Source of the DNA: an uncultured Lachnospiraceae bacterium | GTDB lineage: Bacteria > Bacillota > Clostridia > Lachnospirales > Lachnospiraceae | NCBI GenBank assembly: GCA_910577015.1 | Contig: CAJTKU010000002.1 | Span: 310,001 to 374,000, forward strand | Direction: 5' to 3' | DNA length: 64,000 bases | Shown: piece by piece, positions 25,505 through 34,494 of the stretch | Layout: every line of letters begins with the position of its first letter | Position numbering within the stretch: position 1 is the stretch's first letter | The notes under the pieces: model-generated | What the model saw: the letters and a program-made list of their open reading frames with translations, nothing else | Told to the model about the DNA's origin: nothing | Databases searched by the model: none | Made by a program: the position numbers and the translations under genes

Positions 25505-27229
25505 ATGTTGAAAAAAAATGCACCATTACGGATTGCGGCGGCAGTTCTTTTTGTACTTGCAATGACGATTGCCGCAAGGCTTTTTTCAAAATTTACATTT
25601 CAGATAAACGATGATTTTTACATAAGCAGGTTTGCAGCAGGGATTGAAACGGGGATTCTCGAAGATAAACTGTATTTTTGCGGCGCTGTTTTTTCAAAAG
25701 TGCTCTGGCTTCTATATTCCGTCAGCGCCTCTGTCCCGTGGTATTCGCTTATCTTGGAGGGAAGCCTGTTTTTCGTAAGTGTATTTATACTGTGTAAATT
25801 TTTAAAAAAAGCAGAAAAAAAATGGGAAATTGCCACGGTTTTTTTCTGTTTCGGCATATACTGGCTGTTTTTTGTCATGCCGCAAATGATAAGCGTCAGT
25901 TTCTTTGTGGTGCCGGCTGCGTTGTGCTGCGCCGCTATCCTGCATTATTATAGCGGAAACGGTAAAGCAGGAACCTATATTGTAAGTCTCCTTCTCCTCT
26001 TTGCCGCTATTGAAATCAGGTCTTCTGCGGCAGTGATGGCAATTCCGTTTGCCGGAGCGGCATTTCTGGGAAAGGTTCTGCCTGTGATTCGCGAAAAAAG
26101 GGCTGTAATAGCAAACCTTTGTTTTGCCATGGCCTGCGGCTTTGTCTTTATTATGAATGCAAATATGAGAAATATGGCGTTCGGAAGCCCGGAATGGGAG
26201 GAATATTCCGTTTATTCAAATGCAAGGGGTGCATTGTTTGACTACTGTTCTTTGCCGGATTATGATGAGGAAACCAAAGAGATTTATGAATCCGTGGGAA
26301 TATCGGAAAGCGGGTGGAAGATACTGACGAAGGATAATCATCTGACGTTCAACACGGAATTTGATGCAGACACCATGCAGATACTGCGAAACACTTTCGG
26401 AGATACCATGAAGATAGCGAAACCCTCCCTGCCGGAGTGTTTTTTGACGGCAGCCGGACGGAAGGTGAAGGAAGTTCCGACACTGAGCGGACTGATTGTG
26501 CTTGTTTACGGATGGCTGCTTTACGGGGCGGTCAGAAACAGGGAACAAAGAAAACGCCGGCTGGCGGAGCTGGCGTCGGTATATGCGGTGAGCCTTTTGG
26601 CATGGATGGTCTGTGTATACCGGGGGAAGCTGCCCATGAGGATTTCGGTATCCCTGTATTATTTTGAACTGAGTCTTCTGCTTGGCCTGGTTCTGACGCA
26701 CTTTGGGCAGCAAAGGGAGGAAAAAGAAGAGAAGCGTAAACGCTTGGCATTCTGTCTGGGCAGCATATGTATCGCGCTGTTCTTCGGAAAGAGTTATCTG
26801 GAAATGAACAGGGCCTGCAATGCTACAATGCTTAACGGGGTATCGGCTGCTTATCAGGAACTGGAAGCTTATATGGGGGTGCATCAGGACAATTTTTACT
26901 ATATGGATGTAACGATAGCTTTTGACCTTACGGGGGAGATTTTTGCAGAACAGGAAATCAGCGTCAATCAGGCGTTGATGGGCGGCTGGCTGCCAAGGAC
27001 GCCGTATTACCATGAAAAATATGAACAGTACGGTTTAGGCGGGGTAAAGGAAGACTTGTTGAAACCGAATGTTTTTCTGGTATTTAAAGGCGAGGACGCC
27101 GAGGCGAAGGAAAGACTGCTGACATACCTTTATGAGCAGGATACGCGCATGGTATTTGAAACGAAGGACATAGTAAAAACAGAAGTCGGAACGGTATTTG
27201 AGATAGTGGGGATTGCAGACGGAAATTAG
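25505..27229 (+). CDS. Polytopic membrane protein, GT-C-like, tandem copy 2
   Basis: A 574-residue paralogue of the preceding gene, with the same hydrophobic profile, the same acidic loop INDDFYISRFAAGIE and the same C-terminal block ending EIVGIADGN. ATG 25505 aligns with the start of copy 1 and keeps the same distance to GGAGG; ATG 25496 overlaps the upstream stop and would add three residues. Differences concentrate in the large outer loop after the fifth hydrophobic segment and in ~35 residues before the VNQALMGGW block, as expected if the two enzymes recognise different acceptors. Function is unproven. Confidence 0.75.
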   Translation: MLKKNAPLRIAAAVLFVLAMTIAARLFSKFTFQINDDFYISRFAAGIETGILEDKLYFCGAVFSKVLWLLYSVSASVPWYSLILEGSLFFVSVFILCKFLKKAEKKWEIATVFFCFGIYWLFFVMPQMISVSFFVVPAALCCAAILHYYSGNGKAGTYIVSLLLLFAAIEIRSSAAVMAIPFAGAAFLGKVLPVIREKRAVIANLCFAMACGFVFIMNANMRNMAFGSPEWEEYSVYSNARGALFDYCSLPDYDEETKEIYESVGISESGWKILTKDNHLTFNTEFDADTMQILRNTFGDTMKIAKPSLPECFLTAAGRKVKEVPTLSGLIVLVYGWLLYGAVRNREQRKRRLAELASVYAVSLLAWMVCVYRGKLPMRISVSLYYFELSLLLGLVLTHFGQQREEKEEKRKRLAFCLGSICIALFFGKSYLEMNRACNATMLNGVSAAYQELEAYMGVHQDNFYYMDVTIAFDLTGEIFAEQEISVNQALMGGWLPRTPYYHEKYEQYGLGGVKEDLLKPNVFLVFKGEDAEAKERLLTYLYEQDTRMVFETKDIVKTEVGTVFEIVGIADGN

Positions 27230-27250
27230 TTTGGAAAAAGGACGTGGGAC

Positions 27251-28408
27251 ATGCAAAAATATTCTGAAAAAGATATGTTTGATTTCATAGAGTCGTGCAG
27301 GGAGATGAACTTCTTTGCGGATGTTGTCACACCCCTGCATGTGCTGGGGGTTGAAGCCGCCATCTATCATTTGGCGTCGGAAGGGGTAAAGCTGAAAGGG
27401 TGCATTGCAGTAATGGCGCATTCCCTTACCGGTTATGCCGTATCGGAAGAAAGCTTCCATGTGATAGACGGAGTGGATACCAAGCTGGTGCAGATGTCAA
27501 CCGATTACATTGCCCGGAGCTTTTCTCAGAAACTGCAAAGAAGATGGAAGCGGTTTCGTTTCTATGCAAAGCTTCGGAAGCCTGAACCGGAAAAACCGGT
27601 TTTTTACTATATTACGCCTTATAAGCCGTCCTTTGATACCATCATAAAACTTACGGAAATAAAAAGCGGGTACCGTCTGCAAATCATTGTGACGGATGAA
27701 GGGCTGGCGAACTATATCCGCAGCCCTTACGGAATACAAAAATGCATTATACCGGAATGGGGGTTTTACTGGACGCTGAAAAATGTGTGGACTATTCTGG
27801 TGGAAGAAAGACGGTTCGTGAAACAGGTCAGGAAAGCTGGAATGATATCTGACTTTACAATACTTTGGAAGCAGCAGGGGAAATGGGTTCCAAACCCGGC
27901 GTGCGTAGAGGCGTATAAGGCAATCCTTTCCCAAAACGCAAGGGAAGGAGCCTATCCGTATTACGGAGGCGCGGTTCTTCTCAATGCCAGCCTGTTATAT
28001 GAAACAAAAATATTGAAAAAGCCGGATGATATCCGGATATACAAGGAAATCGGCCGCGAGCTGAAACAGATGGGAATCCCTCTGGTTGCAAAACCGCATC
28101 CTAGGGAAAAAGAACTTTCCTGGTATGAAGACCTGGACTGTATTGTCGAAAAGGAAAGCGCAATTTCCCAGGAAGCTATTTTGGCAAGTCTTAATGTATT
28201 GCCCAAATGTGTGATAGGTGATTCCAGTACAACGCTGGTAACCTCCGCCGTCCTGTTTGGTATCAAGACAATTTCCATCAGCAGGCTGATTAATAAAAAA
28301 TACTTATATGATGCACACTATTTTGACGGGTTTGATAAATCCTTTTCCAATCTTGTTTTAATGCCGGAGAGCATGGAAGAGTTAAAAAACATGTTAGAAA
28401 GGCTGTAG
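27251..28408 (+). CDS. Polysialyltransferase-like GT-B glycosyltransferase (2)
   Basis: 385 residues with the motif order of bacterial sialyltransferases: an acidic-acidic-Gly motif (IVTDEGLANY, near residue 149), HP (AKPHPREKE, near 283) and Ser/Thr (GDSSTTLVTSA, near 323). It is the likely transferase for the CMP-legionaminic acid made by the same operon. It shares the unusual HPREKE sequence with the protein at 1869, so the two are distant paralogues serving two different CMP-sugar modules. The start is ATG 27251 with a weak AAAGGACG site. Acceptor unknown. Confidence 0.75.
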   Translation: MQKYSEKDMFDFIESCREMNFFADVVTPLHVLGVEAAIYHLASEGVKLKGCIAVMAHSLTGYAVSEESFHVIDGVDTKLVQMSTDYIARSFSQKLQRRWKRFRFYAKLRKPEPEKPVFYYITPYKPSFDTIIKLTEIKSGYRLQIIVTDEGLANYIRSPYGIQKCIIPEWGFYWTLKNVWTILVEERRFVKQVRKAGMISDFTILWKQQGKWVPNPACVEAYKAILSQNAREGAYPYYGGAVLLNASLLYETKILKKPDDIRIYKEIGRELKQMGIPLVAKPHPREKELSWYEDLDCIVEKESAISQEAILASLNVLPKCVIGDSSTTLVTSAVLFGIKTISISRLINKKYLYDAHYFDGFDKSFSNLVLMPESMEELKNMLERL

Positions 28409-28417
28409 GGGTATGGA

Positions 28418-30436
28418 ATGAAAAAAATAAAGATAAACAGGATTATGTATATATGGATTTTGCTTCTGGTTCTTTTTACAGGCATGACGACGGCGGCCGG
28501 CAAAACGCCCCCGGCGGCAGGACTGGTTTTCTTTTTGTTTCAGATACTGTTTATCCTGCTTCCGGGAGCTGGCGTGCTTGCAGTCATGGGGATTAAAACG
28601 GTTTCTAAACTGGAATTGGTTTCTTTCAGCTACGGCATAGGATATGCCGTCAATATTATCACATATTATCTGGTAATGCTGTCGGGAATAAAGTCGTATG
28701 TAATCTGGGTTTTGTGTCTGGAATCCCTGCTGGCGGCAGGGGTTTTATACAAAAGAAAGGATTGCCTGCTGACACCGGAAGAGGATACGGCGGGCAACAT
28801 TATCTGCGGCGCTATGCTGGGCATTTTATTTCTCTGCAGGTTCTTCTTATATTTCTCTGTTAATAAAATACCGTCTGTGGGTGAGACCAATTTTTTTACG
28901 GCAGACCTGATGTACTATATAGGTAATTCTGTCGAAATGGCAAAGGAATGTCCTCCGATGGATTTCAGGTGGCATATACAGCCTTATAAATATCATTTGT
29001 TCGGCAGCGCACAGATGGCCCTGCTGCAGATGGTGGTGAAAATCCCCATGGTAATGCTGGAGTTTTCCTATGGTTTCATACAGCCCTGCATTCTGCTGGT
29101 ATTTAGTGTATACAGTCTGTTGAAACGCCTCGGCATCCGGACAAAGCTTTGCGCATTGGGATTGTTTGCCGTACTTTTTATGACGGGCTGGGAAGAAGGG
29201 GCTTTGTGTACCTATGCTGCGCATATGCTTATTGTGCCGTTTGGTTTTGACATCGGTCTTGCATATATGATGCTGTCCGTTTTGTTTTACCTCCTGTATC
29301 TGCGGGAGGAAAAGATAAATGCAGGAATCCTGTCGGCGCTGCTGCTTTTTTCCGCTGTATGTACCGGCGCAAAGGGACCATTTGCAGTGGTGTTTGTAGG
29401 GGCGGTCGGCATTGACTGTGCATACAGGTTTTTGGTAAAGCGTGCGTATAAGCCTACATTGGCTGTCGGCTTCGGTGTGCTGGGCGTTTTCCTGCTAATC
29501 TTTTTTGGAGTTATCAGCGAAGGGTTCAACACGGTAAGCGGCGGCAACGGCCTGAAAGTTCAGCCGTTAGAAATCATGCTTGACAGCAGGGCCGGAGGGG
29601 CGGCGCTCAGATGCCTGCCGGCATGGCTGCCCCGTGGCGTCAGGTACGGGCTTGCCACGGCCGCTTATTTGCTATTGGCTATTCCTGGTCTGGGGATGCT
29701 GCCGGTAATGCTTTTGGCAATCAGGAAAAAAATAAACAGGGACGCGTTGGAAAAAAACCTTATATTCATATATCCGGTTGTAATAGGGATTGCGTTGGGG
29801 CTTGCTACCAGCCAGAGCGGATATTCCCAAATGTATTTTCTTTTCGCCGGTATTCCCTTTGTATCAGTGTTGGTGATAAAAGCATTGTCGGGCATGGACG
29901 GCCGGCATAAAAATCTGGTAAGAGGGGGCGTTGCGGCAGTGATACTGTTGCTGGGGGCGTATGGATGTTACCAATATAAGGGTTATTTTAAAACCGGTAT
30001 GGAAAACCTGACGAAGGGACCGGGACCGGGTTGGCAGACGGAGCAGCCCAATCTGGTGACGTATGAAGAGTATGAGGCGTATGAATGGATTCGCAAAAAT
30101 ACGGACGAAAACAGCCTTTTGGTTTCCAATGTGATGCTCCGTCCCAACCACGGCCGCTCTTTTGTCACAGGGGCATTTTCGGAAAGGCATTTGTGGCTGG
30201 AGGGATGGGAATACGGTTATGTGGTAAGGTCTGCAGAAGAAGTGACGCGCCAGCAGGACATAACGGCCCGCGCCATGGAAAATGATGCAGGCGCAATAGA
30301 GACGCTGGTAAATGAAGGAGTGGATTATCTCGTGCAAATCAAGCAGGTTTCTCCCGGCTTTCAGTTGGAGGAACAGTTTGGAATTTTGGTATTTGAAAAT
30401 AACGGGGTGTGCATTTACCGGCTGTATAAGAGTTGA
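28418..30436 (+). CDS. Large GT-C-like integral membrane protein
   Basis: 672 residues with about 13 hydrophobic segments and a soluble C-terminal domain of ~130 residues. The second outer loop contains NFFTADLMYYIGN (near residue 158) followed by WHIQPYKYHLFGS, which looks like the acidic plus His/Tyr loop of GT-C glycosyltransferases. It is the last gene of the legionaminic-type operon and is followed at once by a 184-bp palindrome. Polymerase (Wzy-like) function is an alternative, since no clear Wzy is seen in the window. Confidence 0.7.
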   Translation: MKKIKINRIMYIWILLLVLFTGMTTAAGKTPPAAGLVFFLFQILFILLPGAGVLAVMGIKTVSKLELVSFSYGIGYAVNIITYYLVMLSGIKSYVIWVLCLESLLAAGVLYKRKDCLLTPEEDTAGNIICGAMLGILFLCRFFLYFSVNKIPSVGETNFFTADLMYYIGNSVEMAKECPPMDFRWHIQPYKYHLFGSAQMALLQMVVKIPMVMLEFSYGFIQPCILLVFSVYSLLKRLGIRTKLCALGLFAVLFMTGWEEGALCTYAAHMLIVPFGFDIGLAYMMLSVLFYLLYLREEKINAGILSALLLFSAVCTGAKGPFAVVFVGAVGIDCAYRFLVKRAYKPTLAVGFGVLGVFLLIFFGVISEGFNTVSGGNGLKVQPLEIMLDSRAGGAALRCLPAWLPRGVRYGLATAAYLLLAIPGLGMLPVMLLAIRKKINRDALEKNLIFIYPVVIGIALGLATSQSGYSQMYFLFAGIPFVSVLVIKALSGMDGRHKNLVRGGVAAVILLLGAYGCYQYKGYFKTGMENLTKGPGPGWQTEQPNLVTYEEYEAYEWIRKNTDENSLLVSNVMLRPNHGRSFVTGAFSERHLWLEGWEYGYVVRSAEEVTRQQDITARAMENDAGAIETLVNEGVDYLVQIKQVSPGFQLEEQFGILVFENNGVCIYRLYKS

Positions 30437-30437
30437 A

Positions 30438-30621
30438 TTTCCGCATTTTGCATTGCGGCATCCCCAACGTGCATTTGTTTCGACGGGGGACGTTCTCACT
30501 CCGGTAAAAAGCGCAGCGGCACATAAGATGTCAAAAAACGACATCCAAGGGCCGGCGTTTTTACAGGCCCCCTTACGAAATCAAATGCACGTTGGGGACG
30601 CCGCAATGCAAAATGCGGAAA
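30438..30621. repeat. 184-bp imperfect palindrome (long hairpin, family A copy 2)
   Basis: Arms of 40 bases (30438-30477 and 30582-30621) are complementary at 39 positions. The 104-base interior contains a smaller hairpin (GATGTC/GACATC at 30528-30545) and partly complementary CCGG/GCCGG tracts on either side. The left arm shares TTTCCGYATTTTGCATKGCGG and CGTGCATTTGTT with the hairpin at 9459. No transposase is encoded. It starts one base after the stop of the membrane protein and ends 20 bases before the next promoter. Confidence 0.9.
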
Positions 30622-30641
30622 CCGGAGCAAGAATCTCAGGG

Positions 30642-30670
30642 TTTACGGTATTTCTTTTATTTGGTATAAT
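30642..30670 (+). promoter_or_regulatory. Promoter for the 30703-43214 operon
   Basis: TTTACG (30642-30647), a 17-bp spacer and TATAAT (30665-30670) with TG at 30662-30663. It lies directly after the palindrome and upstream of a tightly packed set of + strand genes. Confidence 0.8.
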
Positions 30671-30702
30671 TACATGCAATATGTTTTGAAAGAAGAGAGA
30701 AA

Positions 30703-31803
30703 ATGCGAAAGATAGTATTTCATTTAAACTGCCTCGAGCAGGGCGGCGCCGAGCGGGTTGTCACGACGCTGGCAAATTATCTGGTAAACGACGGGTATGA
30801 AGTATGGATTGCCACAGAATGGGTTGCCGAAAATGAGTTTGCCATAGACGAACGGATTAGCCGCGTACACGTGGGCCTGACAGGGAAGCAGGAGGCAAAG
30901 TCGAGAAAGGCGCAGTTTTTTTGCAGAGTCGGCAACCTGCGGAAGTTTTTGAAAAGGGAAAGGCCGGACATTGTGATTGCATTTGCACAGAAAGCCAATT
31001 ACCGGGCGCTGATGGCGACTGTTTTTACAAACATTCCGGTTATTGTATCGGTGCGGACCGACCCATATCTGCATTATAACGCGAAGAGCGACAAATTATT
31101 GATTCCTATGTTTTTTACAAGGGCGGCGGGGAATGTTTTTCAGACAGAAGGCGCAAAAAGTTTTTTTGCGCCGGGCATACAGAAAAAATCCAGGATTATT
31201 TTGAATCCCATCAATGACAAATATATTGGCTGTAAAAAGCCGGCGTTTAGACGGAAAGCGGTGGTGCAGTCCGGAAGACTGGTAGATTTCAAGAATCAAC
31301 TGATGTTGATAGATGCTTTTGTGAAAGTACACGCAAGGCATCCGGAATATAAACTGGAGATTTACGGAGGGGATTCCGGGGACGGAACGAAAGAATTGCT
31401 GGAGCAGAGCATAGCCCGATATCAGGCAGGGGATTACGTGAAGTTAATGGGCGCCAGCGACAGGCTGGAGGAGCAGCTTGCAGACGCTGCCTTGTTTGCG
31501 TTTTCCTCCGATTGGGAAGGCCTTCCCAACGCCTTAATGGAGGCCATGGCTCTGGGACTTCCCATTGTGGCAACGGACTGTCCGTGCGGCGGCCCCGCGA
31601 CCTTGATTCAGGACGGCGTCAACGGGCTTTTAGTGCCGATTAAGGATGCGGACGCCATGGCGGACGGCATATGCAGGCTGATTGAGGATGAGGAACTGGC
31701 GGACAGGCTGGGAGAGGAAGCTGCCAAAATCAGTGAAATTGCAAACGTAAAGGCCATTTGCAGGCAGTGGAAGGATTATATAGAGGAATTGTGCAGAAAA
31801 TAG
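30703..31803 (+). CDS. GT4 family glycosyltransferase
   Basis: A 366-residue GT-B enzyme: NCLEQGGAERVVTTLANYL at the N-terminus, the donor-domain strand AVVQSGRLVDFKNQ near residue 187 and SSDWEGLPNALMEAMALG near 268 with the EX7E pair. TDCPCGGPATLI follows, a sequence shared with the paralogue at 34495 and seen in GT4 enzymes that add hexosamines in repeat units. Exact specificity unknown. It is the first gene after the promoter at 30642. Confidence 0.85.
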   Translation: MRKIVFHLNCLEQGGAERVVTTLANYLVNDGYEVWIATEWVAENEFAIDERISRVHVGLTGKQEAKSRKAQFFCRVGNLRKFLKRERPDIVIAFAQKANYRALMATVFTNIPVIVSVRTDPYLHYNAKSDKLLIPMFFTRAAGNVFQTEGAKSFFAPGIQKKSRIILNPINDKYIGCKKPAFRRKAVVQSGRLVDFKNQLMLIDAFVKVHARHPEYKLEIYGGDSGDGTKELLEQSIARYQAGDYVKLMGASDRLEEQLADAALFAFSSDWEGLPNALMEAMALGLPIVATDCPCGGPATLIQDGVNGLLVPIKDADAMADGICRLIEDEELADRLGEEAAKISEIANVKAICRQWKDYIEELCRK

Positions 31804-31818
31804 TGTGAGGAGCAAAAA

Positions 31819-32583
31819 ATGTTTTCATATGAGGATTATCGTAAGATACTGAGAATTATCAAAGGAACCGGAAGGCAGGCGGGGTATAAGGAAGCGATTG
31901 CCAGGGACAGGTTTATCATCATGCGCCATGATGTGGAGTACAGCGTGGAGAGGGCTTATGAACTGGCCAGGGTGGAAGAGAGCATGGATTTCACTTCCAC
32001 CTACTTTTTCCAGTGGACCAACAACTCCTACAATATCCTTTCCCGCAAAAATATGGAAATGGTAAAGGATATGCATGAAAGAGGCCATGTAATCGGCCTG
32101 CATTTTGCCTTAAACGGCATGACGGATATGCAGCGTGCGCGGGGGCAGATAAAAAAAGAAATGGATATTTTAAGTGAAATGTTTGGCTTTCAGGTGGATA
32201 CCTTTTCCGTACACAGGCCTTCCAAGGACATTCTCAGGGAAAATATCAAACTGCCGGGTATCTTAAATGCTTATCAGGACGACTTTTTTACCTTTGCGGA
32301 AAATGTGACGCAGGAAACGCCGGTAGCGGTAAAGTACATGTCTGACGCAAACCATATCTGGCGTTACGGATATCCTGATGAAGAAAATATCCTGTCTTTT
32401 GACAAGGTGCAGATTTTGACGCATCCGTTTGCATGGACCAAGACGGGCTATGACAATTTTGATAATTATAAAACGCTGGTAGTGGAAAAGACAAAGGAAG
32501 TCATTGACAGCATCGACAATGAATGTAAGGATTTTGGGGAATACAGGGACTGGTTTTTGGAGCACGCGGTATTGCATGAATAA
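31819..32583 (+). CDS. Polysaccharide deacetylase-like protein
   Basis: A 254-residue protein with features of the NodB/polysaccharide deacetylase superfamily: MRHDVEYSVERA near residue 35 (Asp/His metal region), IGLHF near residue 93, VDTFSVHRPSK near 132 and LTHPFAWT near 200. No signal peptide is visible, so it probably acts in the cytoplasm on a sugar nucleotide or lipid-linked intermediate. It lies between a GT4 and an asparagine-synthetase-like gene. Deacetylation of an N-acetyl sugar before acylation or amidation is an inference. Confidence 0.7.
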   Translation: MFSYEDYRKILRIIKGTGRQAGYKEAIARDRFIIMRHDVEYSVERAYELARVEESMDFTSTYFFQWTNNSYNILSRKNMEMVKDMHERGHVIGLHFALNGMTDMQRARGQIKKEMDILSEMFGFQVDTFSVHRPSKDILRENIKLPGILNAYQDDFFTFAENVTQETPVAVKYMSDANHIWRYGYPDEENILSFDKVQILTHPFAWTKTGYDNFDNYKTLVVEKTKEVIDSIDNECKDFGEYRDWFLEHAVLHE

Positions 32584-32598
32584 AACTGGAGGACGGTT

Positions 32599-34479
32599 AT
32601 GTGCGGCATATGCGGATTTATCAGTAAAAAAACGATAACAACAGAGCAGTTGAAAAAGATGAATGATACCATGTATCACAGGGGGCCGGATGACAGCGGG
32701 GAAGAAATTTACCCGGCAGGGGAGGGGTATACGGTGGGCTTTGCCCAGCGCAGACTTTCCATTCTGGACCTTTCTCCCCAGGGACATCAGCCGATGCATT
32801 CGCAGGACGGCCGTATTTCGGTGGTTTTCAACGGAGAAATCTACAATTTTCTGGAACTGAAGAAAGAACTTGGGGATTATCCTTTTTGCTCCTCCTGTGA
32901 CACAGAGGTAATTATTGCCGCTTACTTAAAATGGGGGATTGCCTGCATTGAAAAATTTAACGGTATGTTCGGAATTGCGTTGTTTGACAGAAAAACGCAG
33001 GAACTGTACCTTATCAGGGACAGAATCGGGAAAAAGCCTTTGTACTACTGGCAAAATTCCGATGGACTGGTTTTTGCTTCCGAGATGAAGCCTGTTATGG
33101 AGTGTCCTGGATTCAGGAAGGAAATCCGTACGGAAGTCATCTCGCGTTATTTATACCACCAGTATATCAATGCACCCGACACGATTTTTAAAGATGTGTA
33201 CAAGCTGGAACCGGGAAGCTATCTCAGATTTCATGCAGGCGTAACAGAGGTGCGGAAATATTGGGATATTAAAAAGGTATATCAGGAGAAAAAGCGGGAC
33301 AAAGTCACGGACTATGGGCAGGCGAAGGAAGAACTGAAAGCTTTGCTGAACAAATCCGTATCCATGAGGATGATATCGGATGTGCCGCTTGGCACGTTTT
33401 TGAGCGGAGGATACGATTCTTCCCTGATAACCGCGATAGCGCAGAGCCAGTCTGACAGGCCGGTAAAGTCATATGCCATCGGATTTAACGAAGAAAAGTA
33501 CAATGAGGCCAGATTTGCGAAAGAGGTTGCAAAGCATCTTGGCACCAACCATACCGAACTGTATATTGACGAAAAAGAAATGTTTGAACTGGTGGAGAGC
33601 ATTCCGGCATATTACGATGAGCCTTTTGCGGACAGCTCGCAAATTCCCACCATGCTTGTATCGGCGCTGGCAAAGAAGGATGTGACGGTAGCGCTTTCCG
33701 GCGATGGCGGCGACGAATTTTTCTGCGGTTACAATTCCTATGACAAAGTTTTGCAGGCGCAGAAGCTGGATTTTCTGGGAGAGATGACATACGGGATATT
33801 GCACCTTCCGGGCATCAGGAAAGCGGACTTGTTAAAGAAGCTTCCGTTTAAAGTGCGGATTATTGCAGGAAACAGGGAAAAGGAAACCAAAACCCAGTTT
33901 GGCTCGGGCAGTTACCTTGACGCGGCATACAGCATGGTCAGGGGAGAGGCGGTTCCGATTTTATACTATATAGAAAGCGGTTACGGCGAGAAAAACTGGC
34001 AGGCACGGAGAATGCTGCTGGACATGGACACTTACCTGCCGGGTGATATTTTGTGTAAGGTAGACCGTGCCTCCATGAAGTATTCCCTCGAGTCCCGGTG
34101 TCCGATTCTGGACAAGGACGTCATGGAGTATTCCTACAGGCTGCCCCATTCTTTTAAATATAACGGAAAAGTAAAAAAGAGGATTTTAAAGGATATCGCT
34201 TATGATTATATTCCGAGAGAGCTTCTGGACAGGCCGAAGGTAGGATTTGGCGTGCCTCTTGACAAATGGCTGAGGGGTCCGCTCAGGGAACAGCTTTCAG
34301 ATATGTCGGACAGGGATTTTCTGGTCAGGCAGGGAATTTTTGATGTGGATTTCTTAAGCGGTATGATGCAGACCTATCTGGAACATGGCGATGCAGGGCC
34401 TGCCACCGGAGCAAACTATTCCAAACTGATGTGGTCCTATTTTGTTTTCCAGAAGTGGTATGACGCTTACATGAAATAG
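32599..34479 (+). CDS. Asparagine synthetase-like glutamine amidotransferase (1)
   Basis: A 626-residue two-domain enzyme. Cys2 (MCGICGF) is the N-terminal nucleophile of the glutaminase domain, with RGPDDSG, RRLSILDLSPQGHQP and FNGEIYNF following. The ATP pyrophosphatase domain has LSGGYDSSLITA near residue 270 and ALSGDGGDEFFCGY near 365. GGAGG precedes the ATG. In glycan clusters such enzymes often amidate a uronic acid or other carboxylate on a sugar rather than make asparagine. A second copy lies at 35595; the two are not recent duplicates. Confidence 0.88.
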   Translation: MCGICGFISKKTITTEQLKKMNDTMYHRGPDDSGEEIYPAGEGYTVGFAQRRLSILDLSPQGHQPMHSQDGRISVVFNGEIYNFLELKKELGDYPFCSSCDTEVIIAAYLKWGIACIEKFNGMFGIALFDRKTQELYLIRDRIGKKPLYYWQNSDGLVFASEMKPVMECPGFRKEIRTEVISRYLYHQYINAPDTIFKDVYKLEPGSYLRFHAGVTEVRKYWDIKKVYQEKKRDKVTDYGQAKEELKALLNKSVSMRMISDVPLGTFLSGGYDSSLITAIAQSQSDRPVKSYAIGFNEEKYNEARFAKEVAKHLGTNHTELYIDEKEMFELVESIPAYYDEPFADSSQIPTMLVSALAKKDVTVALSGDGGDEFFCGYNSYDKVLQAQKLDFLGEMTYGILHLPGIRKADLLKKLPFKVRIIAGNREKETKTQFGSGSYLDAAYSMVRGEAVPILYYIESGYGEKNWQARRMLLDMDTYLPGDILCKVDRASMKYSLESRCPILDKDVMEYSYRLPHSFKYNGKVKKRILKDIAYDYIPRELLDRPKVGFGVPLDKWLRGPLREQLSDMSDRDFLVRQGIFDVDFLSGMMQTYLEHGDAGPATGANYSKLMWSYFVFQKWYDAYMK

Positions 34480-34494
34480 ACGGGGAGAAATCCG

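Larger units (their letters stand above)
23772..27229 (+). repeat. Tandem gene duplication (two ~1.73-kb copies)
   Basis: The two membrane-protein genes align end to end, including the preceding GACGGAGGATA ribosome-site region. Stretches near both ends are almost base-for-base identical (for example 25240-25330 against 26965-27055), while the region just before the conserved C-terminal block is much more diverged at protein level. This patchiness suggests duplication followed by local gene conversion. Confidence 0.9.

Noticed and set aside
29864..30544. Minus-strand ORF running through the palindrome at 30438
   Set aside because: Its N-terminal part is only the hairpin DNA and the rest is antisense to the membrane-protein gene; no ribosome site or domain is visible.
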